This document shows, in pieces, positions 53,552 through 62,892 of a stretch of DNA of 64,000 bases (positions within the stretch are counted from its first letter, which is position 1; every line of letters starts with the position of its first letter). Source of the stretch: Viscum album. Taxonomy: Eukaryota > Streptophyta > Magnoliopsida > Santalales > Viscaceae. The DNA lies in the NCBI GenBank assembly GCA_963277665.1, contig OY728119.1:313926206-313990205 (forward strand), in the 5' to 3' direction. Under the pieces are notes generated by a model. The model did no database searches. It saw only the letters and a program-made list of their open reading frames with translations, and was not told the origin of the DNA. A program made the translations under genes and the position numbers.

Positions 53552-54459
53552 TGGTTCACGCCCAAATTTACCCAAGAGAAGAAGGGTAGAACGGTCCTTG
53601 TAGTGTAGCTTGGGTTGTCGATTCCACAGAGACCTAAGAAGATACCTAAGATACACAACCTAAGGGGTGGATTTTTGGCTATGAAGTGGCCAACTTGGAT
53701 TGATTTTGGATGGGTTTTAAAGATATATAATAGATTTAAGTGGATTCAATTTAAAATAATGACTTGATCCTAGGTTATCGCTCGGGGTGGATTGGACGTA
53801 TTTTCTTTTTAATGATTTCAATTTCTGAAATTTGAGATGGGTTCATTTAAGGAGATAAAACAACATCATAACTTCCTGGTTTAATTACTACACCCTCTAA
53901 TACAAATCACCTATACACTTTAAGGATCAAAGTTTTGAGCACTTCAAGGTAAAGGATCGTATTAGTACTTGATGTATGTGGCCTTAAATTCAATAAGGAC
54001 GATGGAGTTTAAAAATCATCAAATAAAAATCCCAATTAAAGAAGTGATTATACATTAATTAGGTGATAAATAACATCCAATCCAGCCCCTTGATACTCCC
54101 TTGGATCAACCCATAATTTGGTTATCCCTCCATTGATCCCATGGTTTCAATGGAAGCGGAAAGTAGACTCATGAGGGAGGAAATGGAGAAGTAAAGAAAA
54201 CAACAAAAATAAAATGATCACTCCACCGTTGTGTGAATAATTTCACAAGGGTTGGTGTGAATAAATTCAAACCTTCATCCAAAGGTATCAAATTGTTATT
54301 AAGAACAACAGTATAAGAGTATAAGAAGAACTTTTATTAAGAAACTAAAGTGAATTGAACAACTTACATGTAAACGACAAATTTGAGGCAACAAAAATGC
54401 AGCATAACATTACAATTGAATAAAGCATCCAAGATCCTCAACTCATTCACCACCACTGC

Positions 54460-54467
54460 CTTAAATA
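54460..54467 (-). promoter_or_regulatory. Probable TATA box of Athila 3' LTR
   Basis: CTTAAATA on the + strand, read as TATTTAAG on the - strand, within CCTATTTAAGGCAG. The same box is kept in the 5' LTR at 63801-63808. It would place the U3/R border a few tens of bases further into the LTR. Confidence 0.6.
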
Positions 54468-54610
54468 GGCATTTTCAGAGCCTTGGGTCGAGCCTCGAAC
54501 AGTACAAAGCATCCCAATTAATTTTGATAGGCCATATGTGGTGGAAAGTTTGTGGAATTTGAACTTTTCCACATTTGACCCGAGGTGGCAGCCAACTTTC
54601 CTTCACCAAA

Positions 54611-54622
54611 CAGACGCGTCTG
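54611..54622. promoter_or_regulatory. 12-bp perfect palindrome CAGACGCGTCTG in LTR
   Basis: It is identical in both LTRs (54611-54622 and 63952-63963) although bases around it differ. It lies about 150 bp upstream of the TATA box in the element's orientation and holds two CpG sites. It may be a protein-binding site, but no factor is assigned. Confidence 0.4.
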
Positions 54623-54706
54623 TAAGAACTTCTAGACGGTCGAAGCAGAGTGGTCCATAGACGAAGCAACTGAATCTACGGTTGTCTTTTAACCGCCTGT
54701 AAAATT

Positions 54707-55211
54707 TGGGCCCATTTGGAGTTACGAATTCCGAGATATGATAATATTAGTGGACTGTTTTTCTGGGCCGCAGAATCTGGCCCAGAATTGTATCTCTAAC
54801 TTGGGACGATTTAATTACCACCATAAGGACGAATTAGCATTGGAACATGAAGATTTATTTGTTCCTATGAATGTCTTATAGCATCCCACAAAATTTGGGA
54901 TTCATTGGGCCTGTATGTTGGGCCCCACAGTCTCATCAGTGGGCTAGTGTCCAATCTACCTTCTCTAGAATTGCTTCCTTTCAGCACAAAATATCCCCAT
55001 CTTCTTCCATGAATTCTCCATTGATCCCTGAATGAATAATGTTCATATTTAAGTGTAGATAAAGTTACCAAAATATCAAATTAAAAAAAATTGATAATTA
55101 CATTCCTTAGAATCAGATGACTCATTGGGCCTAAATTGGTGTATATTAGGCATGAAGTGCACAAATGATGAGAATGGATGTTCATAATGAAAATGCACTA
55201 AATCAGGCCCA
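54707..55211 (-). promoter_or_regulatory. Cluster of TGGGCY (site II-like) motifs in U3
   Basis: TGGGCC or TGGGCT occurs on one strand or the other at 54707-54714 (TGGGCCCA, both strands), 54764-54769, 54779-54784, 54906-54911, 54919-54924, 54940-54945, 55126-55131 and 55206-55211. TGGGCY is known in plants as the site II element bound by TCP transcription factors. All sites are upstream of the TATA box in element orientation. Confidence 0.55.
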
Positions 55212-55281
55212 TAAGATCAAAAATTAACATTTAATACCATTAAAATGTAATTAAAATATATGTTTTTATTGGATAATCACA

Positions 55282-55295
55282 CCCCACAACTTGAG
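55282..55295 (-). promoter_or_regulatory. Polypurine tract of younger Athila
   Basis: CCCCACAACTTGAG on the + strand (CTCAAGTTGTGGGG on the - strand) directly abuts the LTR start TGTGATT. It would prime plus-strand DNA synthesis. Confidence 0.65.
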
Positions 55296-56296
55296 ATTTG
55301 CTAGTCCCGAGCAAATAATTCAATGATTTTATTTGAATTCCTTTCTTCAAACACATTATAACAAACAGTGCTCACAATGTAAACTGCACACAAATATATT
55401 TTTATAACCTATCAAGATAATTTAAAAAAAGATGAATTTAAAATCAGATCCCAATACCAAGCTCATTCCTTTGATCAAATCCATCATCATACTTCATCCA
55501 ACTCAATTAGGTGTAATTATGTGTTGTGTATCACAATAGATATGGGGGTTCATTTTCATTCAAGGGGGAAATCATGGAAGCGCTAGGTGGAATCACATTT
55601 AATCCTAATATGAGTATTATTCATTCTTTTTTTTTGATTTTTTTTTCAATATTTCCATAGTAATTGAGATTGCAGTTAATCAAATTAACCCATGTAGCAA
55701 GACTTTGCCGATGACTCCCAAACTCAAAGGCCTTAGGGCACCAAGTAAAGCCCACATACTCGGGCATCGTCTCGAGTTAACTTAATCAAAAACAAAGTCA
55801 TATTACCATAAATAGAGATATATTGAAAAACTCAGGGCTAGACAACTCTGGAGTCACGATCCCCAAGTGCCGAAAGCCTCGCATTTTATCAATCCATTGC
55901 TCTACACACAAATTTTTTTTTATTTATTTTTTTTTATTTTTTAATAATTTTTTTTTAGTTTTTTTTGAATACTCATATTATTCATAAAAATAAAACCAGC
56001 CTATGCTATTTATTATGGGACCCCAAAAATTCAAATTATTACCCTATAGTCTGGAGGGCGTGCATTGTGGCATTTCTTTATTTGGATGAAAATATAAATG
56101 ATGAAATATCACATTGGACAGCCACACTTTCCAAAATCTATGCTTTTAAACTTAATCATGAATTAAATTAAGAGTCAAGGAAATAATAATTATTTGATAT
56201 GTAGTTTTTATGTGAGAAAAGATGTTATTATATGAATGATGAATGAATTTTACTTCTTTTTTGTATCAATATTTTTTTAAAAAAACATTTTGTTTC

Positions 56297-56312
56297 CACA
56301 CCCCCCAACTTA
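56297..56312 (-). promoter_or_regulatory. Second purine tract (internal polypurine-like site)
   Basis: On the - strand AAGTTGGGGGGTGTGG lies about 1 kb before the true polypurine tract and shares AAGTTG..GGGGTGTG with it. It could act as an additional plus-strand primer or mark a former element end. Confidence 0.4.
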
Positions 56313-56610
56313 GAATGAAACTGTCCCTAGTTTCATAAAAAGAAAGTTTAGAATGGGGTAGTGGAATAAAAAGAGGAGTTCAATAAGGAAATTGAAATAT
56401 GAGGATCATGTAATGAAGTCACCTGGTGGTTGAAGTTTGAAGTTCTTGCCGCTCGAAATTATTCCTTTGATATCCATGTCGCTTGAAATGTTCCCTAGTA
56501 GAAAAAGGAAAAAAAACAAAACAAACAAAAATAAACAATATATATATATATATATATTTATATAATAAAAGAAGTAAAATATTAGAATATATATAAAAAT
56601 TATAGAATAA

Positions 56611-56767
56611 GGAAGAACAAGAAGCCGCAGGTCAGTGGTAAGCGCGCGCCCCTATCTCCCTTCGGTCCCGGGTTCGAGTCCCCGCGGCTTCGCCGGTTGT
56701 GACGGGGTTTTCCCCACGGCCTATAGCGTGGACTTTTTTTTATTATTATTTTATTTTTATCTTAACC
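56611..56767 (+). mobile_element. tRNA-derived SINE
   Basis: A strikingly GC-rich island in AT-rich DNA. The tRNA-like head starts at 56621 with GAAGCCGC, which pairs perfectly with GCGGCTTC at 56684-56691 (an 8-bp acceptor-like stem). A box-A-like sequence, GGTCAGTGGTAAGC, is at 56630-56643 and a box-B-like sequence, GGTTCGAGTCC, at 56671-56681; these form an internal RNA polymerase III promoter. The 3' body has two short hairpins (GGGG-TTTT-CCCC near 56704-56715, and CCACG..CGTGG near 56714-56731), then a T run (56734-56741) and a T-rich tail. TATAGAATAA (56601-56610) and TATAAAATAA (56768-56777) may be the target duplication, with one mismatch. It has no coding capacity and would depend on LINE enzymes for mobility. 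Confidence 0.75.
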
Positions 56768-57088
56768 TATAAAATAATAAAAATAAAACAAAATATACTG
56801 ATGATACATTGTCTTCTTTTTAAATTTCTGGGTAAGGTATTACTCAAGGATCACACCACGTGACACAGATGAATATGGTGCTCCCCTTTCGTACCCATCC
56901 ATACTCATTATAGATGAACATGTCAACAGTTTATTATTATTTTTCAAAATATCAAAATGTCTCATTAACACTATTTGAAATATAAAGTTGATTAAAACAA
57001 CGAAATTATTGGAAACTTGAAAACCATGGGTTGCCTCCTATTCAGCGCTTTGTTTAACATCGTTAGCCCGACATGGACCCTAAATCTA

Positions 57089-58352
57089 TTAATTTGTTCC
57101 TTGTTCATAGGTTGGCTCAGTTAACTCAACCTTTATTTCCTGTTTATTAAATGATTCAATGAATGGTTTTAACCTTTGACCATTGACCTTGAAAATGTAA
57201 CCACTTGTGGGATCTTGAATCTCTACTGCCCCATGGGGGAATACATGATGCACTATGAAAGGTCCTAACCATCTAGACCTTAACTTTCCTGGATGTAAAT
57301 GAAGTTTTGAACTATACAAGAGCACAAGTTTTCCCGGTTCAAAATGTTTGACCTTGATATTCCTAGATTGGTAGGCTTGAACTCTATCTTTATTGATCCT
57401 TAAATTTTCATAAGCCTCCATCCTTAGTTCTTCCAGTTCATTGAGATCTAATTTCCTTTTTGTTCCGACCAATGAGAGATCATAATCCATTTTCTTAATT
57501 GCCCAAAAGGCCTTATGTTCAATTTCCACTGGCAAATGGCATGCTTTACCATAAGCCAACCTATATGGGGACATTCGTAAAATGGTTTTATATACGGTTC
57601 TATAGGCCCAAAGAGCATCTAAGAGTTTCTCAGACCAATCTTTCCTAGAGGGGTTGACAGTTTTTTCAAGAATTTTCTTAATTTCACGATTGGCTAACTC
57701 AGCTTGATTATTGGTCTGTGGGTGGTAAGCAGTGGACACTTTGTGAGAAATTCCATATTTTTTCATGAGTGATTAGAATGGATGATTGCAAAAATGAGTT
57801 CCACGATCACTTATGATAGCCCTAGGAATTCCAAATCTAGAGAATATGTTTTCTTTTAGGAATCTAATCACAGTTTGATGATAATTGGATTTTGTGGGAA
57901 TGGCCTCAACCCATTTTGAGACATAATCAACAGCTAAGAGTATGTAGAGGTATCCCCGAGAGTTTGGGAAGGGACCCATGAAATCAATTCCCCAACAGTC
58001 AAAGATTTCAACCACTAAGATGGGAGTGAGTGGCATTTGATTCCTTTTTGTGATGGACCCTACTTGTTGACACCTAGAATAGCTTTGAAAAAATGTGTAG
58101 GAGTCCCTTGAGAGGGTGGTCCAGGAAAGACCACATTGAAGAATCTTAGCAGATGTTTTCTTAGAGGAAAAGTGACCTCCACATGCCTCACTATGACAGA
58201 ATTTAAGGATGGACTCTTGTTCAGATTCTGGAACACACCTCCTAATGACTTGGTCAGGGCAGAACTTATAGAGGTATGGATCATGAAACACACAGTGTCT
58301 AACATCAGAAAGGAATTTCCTTCGATCTTGAGTCCCTAAGAATTTTGGAATG
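57089..58352 (-). pseudogene. Younger Athila integrase
   Basis: It inserts element cDNA into host DNA. The zinc-binding part (about 58060-58260) has C-H-S-E-A-C-G-G-H-F with both His, but the usual C-x2-C reads S-Y-S-R-C, so the first Cys is Tyr. The catalytic core keeps all three acids: Asp in D-F-M-G-P-F (about 57970-57985), Asp in I-S-D-R-G-T-H-F (about 57790-57812) and Glu in N-R-E-I-K-K (about 57675-57692). The C-terminal part has the L-W-A-Y-R-T, S-P-Y-R-L and W-L-G-P-F blocks. A TAA at 57773-57775 splits the core between the second Asp and Glu; the TGA at 58355-58357 separates it from RNase H. There is no frameshift. The stop at 57089 is the natural end. Confidence 0.9.
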
Positions 58353-58357
58353 ACTCA

Positions 58358-60592
58358 TGTCACTAAGAAATTTGCTATGTCAGAATACCAAGGGCAGTCA
58401 CTCACAGAGTATAAGTGTTCATCAGGAAACGAATCAGACACAGAAAGGTGATTTGAGTTGTCTTTTAATTCCATCCTAGAGAGGTGATCAGCTACAACAT
58501 TTTCAACTCCCTTTTTATCCTTGATTTTGAGGTCAAATTCTTGTAAGAGAATGACCCACCTAATCAGTCTAAACTTAGAATCTTGTTTTTGGAAGAGGTA
58601 TTTTAGTACAGAATGGTCAGTGAACACAGTGATGGGTGATCCTAAGTGGTAGGACCTAAACTTATCTAAGGCAAACACAAAAGAAAGTAACTCCTTTTTA
58701 GTGGTGGTGTAGTTGATTTGGGCATCATTTAAGGATTTGCTTGCATAAGAAATGACATAAGGAGTTTTATCACAACGTTTTCCTAACACAGCTCCAACAG
58801 CAAAGTCACTGGCATCACACATAAGTTCAAAAGGAAGGTTCCAATTTAGAGATTTCATAATGGGAGGAGAGGTGATAGAGGATTTGAGGGTTGAGAATGA
58901 ACCCTCACAGCTTTCTGTCCAAACAAATGGAGCATCCTTTACTAAGAGATCACAAAGGGGACGGGATATTGAACAAAATTCCTTGATGAATCTTCTATAG
59001 AAACCAGCATGTCCTAATAAAGACCTCACTTCGTTGACAGTTTTGGGTGATGAAAGGTGACGAATGATGTCAACCTTTGCTTTATCAACTTCAATCCCCC
59101 TACTCGAGACTAGATGACCTAGAACAAGTCCCTCTTTAACCATGAAATGACATTTTTCCCAGTTTAGGACCAGATTTTTTTCTTCACATCTTGACAAGAC
59201 TCTCTCCACATTCTGCATACATCCCTCAAAAGTATCCCCAAACACAGAGAAGTCATCCATGAACACCTCAAGAAAATCCCCTACCATGTCTGAGAAGATT
59301 CCCATCATGCACTGCTGGAAGGTTACAGGGGCATTGCATAACCTGAAGGGCATGTGTTTGAAGGCAAAGGTACCAAAAGGACATGTGAATGTAGTCTTCC
59401 CTTGATCCTCTAGGGAGACCTCAATTTGATTGTACCCCGAGTACCCATCTAAGAAACAGTAGAAGGCATGACCTGCCACTCTCTCAAGGACTTGGTCAAT
59501 GAATGGTAAGGGGAAATGGTCCTTCTTGGTGAATGAGTTTGGTTTCCTATAGTCAATGCAGACCCTCCATCCACTACTCACCCTTGTTGGAATAATCTCT
59601 CCATCCTCATTGGTTATCACTGTGATTCCAGCCATTTTTGGAACCACTTGGATTGGGATCACCCATTCACTCTCAGCTATGGGATATATGATACCATCTT
59701 TCAACAATTTCAGAAGATCCTTCCTTACTACCTCCATGAGATTAGGATTGAGTCGCCGTTGAGGTTGACGAAATGGCTTTGAATCATATTCCAGAACAAT
59801 CCTATGAGTCCCGATAAGTGGGCTAATCCCAGGAATATCAGAAAGGGTCCAACCAATGGATTTATTATGATTCCTAAGGACATCCAGAAGCATCCTCTCA
59901 TGATTGGCTTCAAGAGAAGAAGAAATGACAATAGGATGTGTTTGATTTTCCCCTAAGATGGCATACTTTAGTGCAGCAGGAAGTTCCTTCAATTCAAGAT
60001 CAGGTTGGTTCAGAATTTTAGCAGAAGATTGGTACATTGGATCAGGATCAATTTCTTTTTTTAGAGGTTCAGACAGGATTGATTCCTCACATGTAGAATT
60101 TTTAGCTACTAGATTGTCTTGATCAGATTTAGGGAAGGAATTTAGAGGGGTATCTATGAAATTGGTTTCTTGAAAGGTTTCACTGATTGTTGGACCTAAG
60201 ACATCATCATAAGAGCAATTTGAAAATGATTCAAGCCAAGGAGATAAAATTCCTTCATATGAATAAAGGAAATCAATCTCATTCTGACTTAAACATTCAT
60301 CAAATATTCCTTGATGTTCCATGGATTCATTATCAATGCTTCCTATCATGTTTACTTCATGAATATCCTCGTCATCCCCTATTTGTGAGCTTGAATTATA
60401 GATGTTCAAGTCTAGACTCATGTTCCCAAAGGTGATGGTCATGTTCCCATTTCGGACTTGGATAACAGAGTTGATTGTTGCAAGGAAAGGACGACCAAGG
60501 ATGATTGGGGTTTGTTCCTTATTTCCTAAATTTGGATGGTTGTCAAGGACAATGAAATCAGCAGGGTATATGAAGTTTTCAACCTTTACCAA
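58358..60592 (-). pseudogene. Younger Athila reverse transcriptase and RNase H (745 codons open)
   Basis: The longest open stretch of the window. It opens with the end of the protease region (I-I-L-G-R-P-F-L-A near residues 30-38), then a long acidic linker (about residues 70-200), then RT from about residue 260. [29 protein letters not shown] and the catalytic loop F-M-D-D (59252-59263) are all present, followed by L-N-W-E-K-C-H-F and L-G-H. The block normally M-P-F-G-L-C-N-A-P reads M-P-F-R-L-C-N-A-P, a likely damaging Gly to Arg change. RNase H follows: C-D-A-S-D-F (about 58803-58818), T-T-K-K-E-L-L and F-T-D-H-S-V-L-K-Y (about 58600-58626), ending A-D-H-L-S-R-M. Order and motifs are diagnostic of the Athila lineage. 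Confidence 0.95.
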
Positions 60593-60865
60593 AATGTCCT
60601 TTAAAATCCCCTTTGGAACCCTGATGCTACGATCAGCAAGCTGAAGTGTGACAAATGTGGGTTGGAGCTCTTCTAGGCCTAACTATCAGTACACAGAATA
60701 TGGGATGAGATTGACACTAGCACCTAGGTCACACAAGGCCTTGACAACTTTGCTTTCTCCTAGTTCAACATTGATGTAAGGGCAACCTGGGTCTTTCAAC
60801 TTAGGAGGAATGGTCCCTTGAATGGTGGTACTCACATTAGCAGCCAAAAGGACTTGGTTTTTATG
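60593..60865 (-). pseudogene. Younger Athila protease region
   Basis: The same reading frame as gag and RT continues through this interval. It shows G-T-I-P-P-K-L-K-D-P-G (about 60780-60812), the active-site block C-D-L-G at 60722-60733 followed by A-S-V-N-L-I-P, and L-Q-L-A-D-R-S near 60620-60640. Two adjacent stops (TGA at 60686-60688, TAG at 60683-60685) follow S-V-Y, and a TAA at 60866-60868 lies before it. D-L-G instead of D-S/T-G is normal for this lineage. The protease would mature the gag-pol polyprotein. Confidence 0.85.
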
Positions 60866-62767
60866 TTAAAATTTTCTTTTAAAAGTGCACAAGTCCTTAA
60901 GGTACTTTGAGTAGGCAGGTATAGTTTGGATGTCATTGAGAAGGGGTATGTTCAACTTGACTTGTGAAAATATTTCCCTCAACGTTTCACTCAGTTCAGG
61001 CTTGGATTTCCCCCTCATGCATTGGGGAAATGGTGCAGGTTGTGGGGTTGTTTGTTGAAGAGTTGTTTCTTTCACATTGTTATCAGTTTCCTCAGTTTGA
61101 TCTTGTGGTTCATTTGAATTTTCATCCAAGTTTGAATCTTCAGGTGGGTTCTGCATTAGTTGTTCAGGTTTCTCAATTGATTTCCCACTTCTTAAAATAG
61201 TCACAGCCTTTAGTTGTTCATGAGTTGTTTGAGCACAACTTGACTCTCCCCTTGATGTTGAGGATGGCACCGCCTGAGTAGGCATGGGTGCCTTTCCTGT
61301 TTTGATGGTTTGAAGTTCATGTTTTAGGGAAGAGACTTCTGAGTTCATCCTCTCCATTTTTTTGCACAGTTGTTCTTGTAGGATTTATGGAATAGTTTGG
61401 GTTGGTGCTTGAGTAGGTTGGTTTATCCTAGGGGGATATTTTGGAGGTAGGATGGTTTGTTGAAAATGGACCGGTGGCTATTGGTATTGGATAGGTTGGG
61501 TTTGAAACTGATTATGGGTTTGGTAGTTCTGTTGAGGGTAAGGATTTTGGCCTTGTGGTTGGCTATGTTGTTGGTTATCCTTCTATCGGAAGCCTGGGTG
61601 GTCATTGTACCTTGCATTGAAGGTGTTTTGGTATTGGGGCTTTTGAAAGTTTAGGGCATTGACTTCCGCTGGAGGTCCTCCTAGAAAAACATCCTTGATG
61701 GATGGAATGGATGGGCAGTTGTCTATTTTATGGTCATGTTTGTAACAAATTGTGCAAACAAGGTCTACATTTTGGATTTCATGGACTTTCCTAAGGTCTA
61801 TCTCTTCAACCTTCCTAGAGAGTGCTATGAGTTTAGCCCTAAGGCTTTCCTCTTCTCTAAGTGTATGAATTCCAAGGGTTATTTGTGGCTTTTCAGAATA
61901 AGGTGAAGTTCCCCAAGTTTGGTTTTGTTCATCCAGACTTTCCAGATACTCATAAGCATCATTTAGGGCCTTGTTTTTAAAAGTTACATTACACATCATG
62001 TCAATGAATTGTTTATTACCCGGACCCAACCCTTCATAGAAAATTCTCACTTGTTTAGGTATGGAAAACCCATGGTGTGGAACCATGTTTAGGGTGTCTT
62101 TGAACCTCTCCCATGTTTCATAAAATGACTCTCCCTCTTTTTCAAAAAAGTTTTGGATGCTCTTTTTAAGTGCAATTGTTTTGTGATGAGGGAAGTATTT
62201 TTTGTAGAATTATCTTTGCAGTTGGTCCTAAGAGTGGATTGATGCAGGTCTCAAGTTGTTTATCCAATTTTTAGCTCTATCCTTTAATGAAAAAGGAAAT
62301 AGTCTCATCTTAGCAGATTCTAGTTGATGTGGGGGACACATGGTTTCAACAGTGTCGTTGAACTCTTTGACATGAAGGTATGGCATTTCTGACTCCATCC
62401 CATGAAAGGTTGGAAGGTGGTTTAGGACATGGGGTTTGAATATGTAGTTGGTGTCTCCTATGTAATTGTGTCTAATTCATGAGGGGGCATTGGTCCAAGC
62501 TGGAGTGAGGTAGTCGTTCATGGTTTGATCAACTACATTCCCTAAGTTTGGAGCTTCTTGGTTTTTGTTTCCCATTTGATTCCCCCCAGGGTTTACAATT
62601 TGATTTTGTGGATGACCCTCCATTGGACTTGTTTCAAGTTCTGAATTTTGGGGTTCAAGAATATTTGGATCTGATTTAAACAATCCCTTAGGTGCACTTG
62701 ACTCCCCTATCCTAGGACTTTCCACCCTAACTAGTCTGTTTGAGAAATCGCGGGTGTAGGCGGACAT
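60866..62767 (-). pseudogene. Younger Athila gag
   Basis: The ATG at 62765-62767 is chosen because it lies about 100 bp after the primer site and opens the frame shared by all of gag-pol. The N-terminal part (to 62480) is Asn/Pro-rich. The capsid domain at about 62090-62420 contains L-F-P-F-S-L-K-D-R-A-K-N-W, Y-F-P-H-H-K-T and G-E-S-F-Y-E-T-W-E-R-F, then V-P-H-H-G-F at about 62075. The zinc knuckle C-T-I-C-Y-K-H-D-H-K-I-D-N-C (CX2CX4HX4C) lies at about 61715-61756 and would bind element RNA. The C-terminal part has L-R-S-G-K and a proline-rich segment. In-frame stops are at 62477, 62228, 62210, 61583, 61478 and 61385, with no frameshift; translation joins pol at 60866 through another stop. 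Confidence 0.9.
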
Positions 62768-62869
62768 GCGCCAAAAAAACGAGAAAGGGACAAGATAAGA
62801 GATCTTGGGTGAGAGTAGAAGAATGGAGGTGAGGAAAGAAGGTTTTTTGGATCTAAGGTACTTACTTGG

Positions 62870-62887
62870 TCCCCAGAAACGACGCCA
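62870..62887 (-). promoter_or_regulatory. Asp-tRNA primer binding site of younger Athila
   Basis: TCCCCAGAAACGACGCCA on the + strand, read TGGCGTCGTTTCTGGGGA on the - strand. It matches 15 of 18 bases of the complement of the plant tRNA-Asp 3' end. It is separated by five bases (AACTT) from the 5' LTR end at 62893. Confidence 0.85.
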
Positions 62888-62892
62888 AAGTT

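Larger units (their letters stand above)
53552..55281 (-). repeat. 3' LTR of younger Athila, 1730 bp
   Basis: It begins TGGTTCACGCCC at 53552 on the + strand and ends GGATAATCACA at 55281 (TGTGATTATCC on the - strand), next to the polypurine tract. Over the 1108 bp that the window shows of both LTRs the copies align without any net gap and differ at about 59 positions (about 5 percent) by hand count. It contains a TATA box, a 12-bp palindrome and a cluster of TGGGCY motifs in its U3. Short open frames in it (for example 54865-55071) are not genes. Confidence 0.9.
55296..57088 (-). other. Long 3' untranslated region of younger Athila, no env frame
   Basis: About 1.8 kb lies between the end of integrase and the polypurine tract. 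No env-like frame is present, although many Athila elements carry one here. It contains a distinctive less AT-rich block (about 55680-55905) flanked by T runs, a second purine tract (CCACACCCCCCAACTT on the + strand at 56297-56312), an AT run at about 56539-56558 and a SINE at 56611-56767. Immediately after pol the + strand reads CATGGGTTGCCTCC near 57026, a block I recall as common next to plant Athila pol genes. The 68-codon + strand frame at 55965-56171 is unrecognised. Confidence 0.65.

Noticed and set aside
54475..55071. Open frames of 64-68 codons on the - strand in the LTR
   Set aside because: They fall in the U3 of the LTR, lack known domains and are explained by chance.
56621..56691. 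Possible functional tRNA gene
   Set aside because: Acceptor-like stem and boxes A and B are present, but there is no proper anticodon arm and the T stem has a mismatch. The sequence continues into a hairpin-rich body with a T-rich tail, which is SINE architecture.
58136..58339. Open + strand frames opposite gag-pol (also 59556-59762, 60187-60435, 60964-61200, 61457-61654)
   Set aside because: They are antisense shadows of the gag-pol frame.
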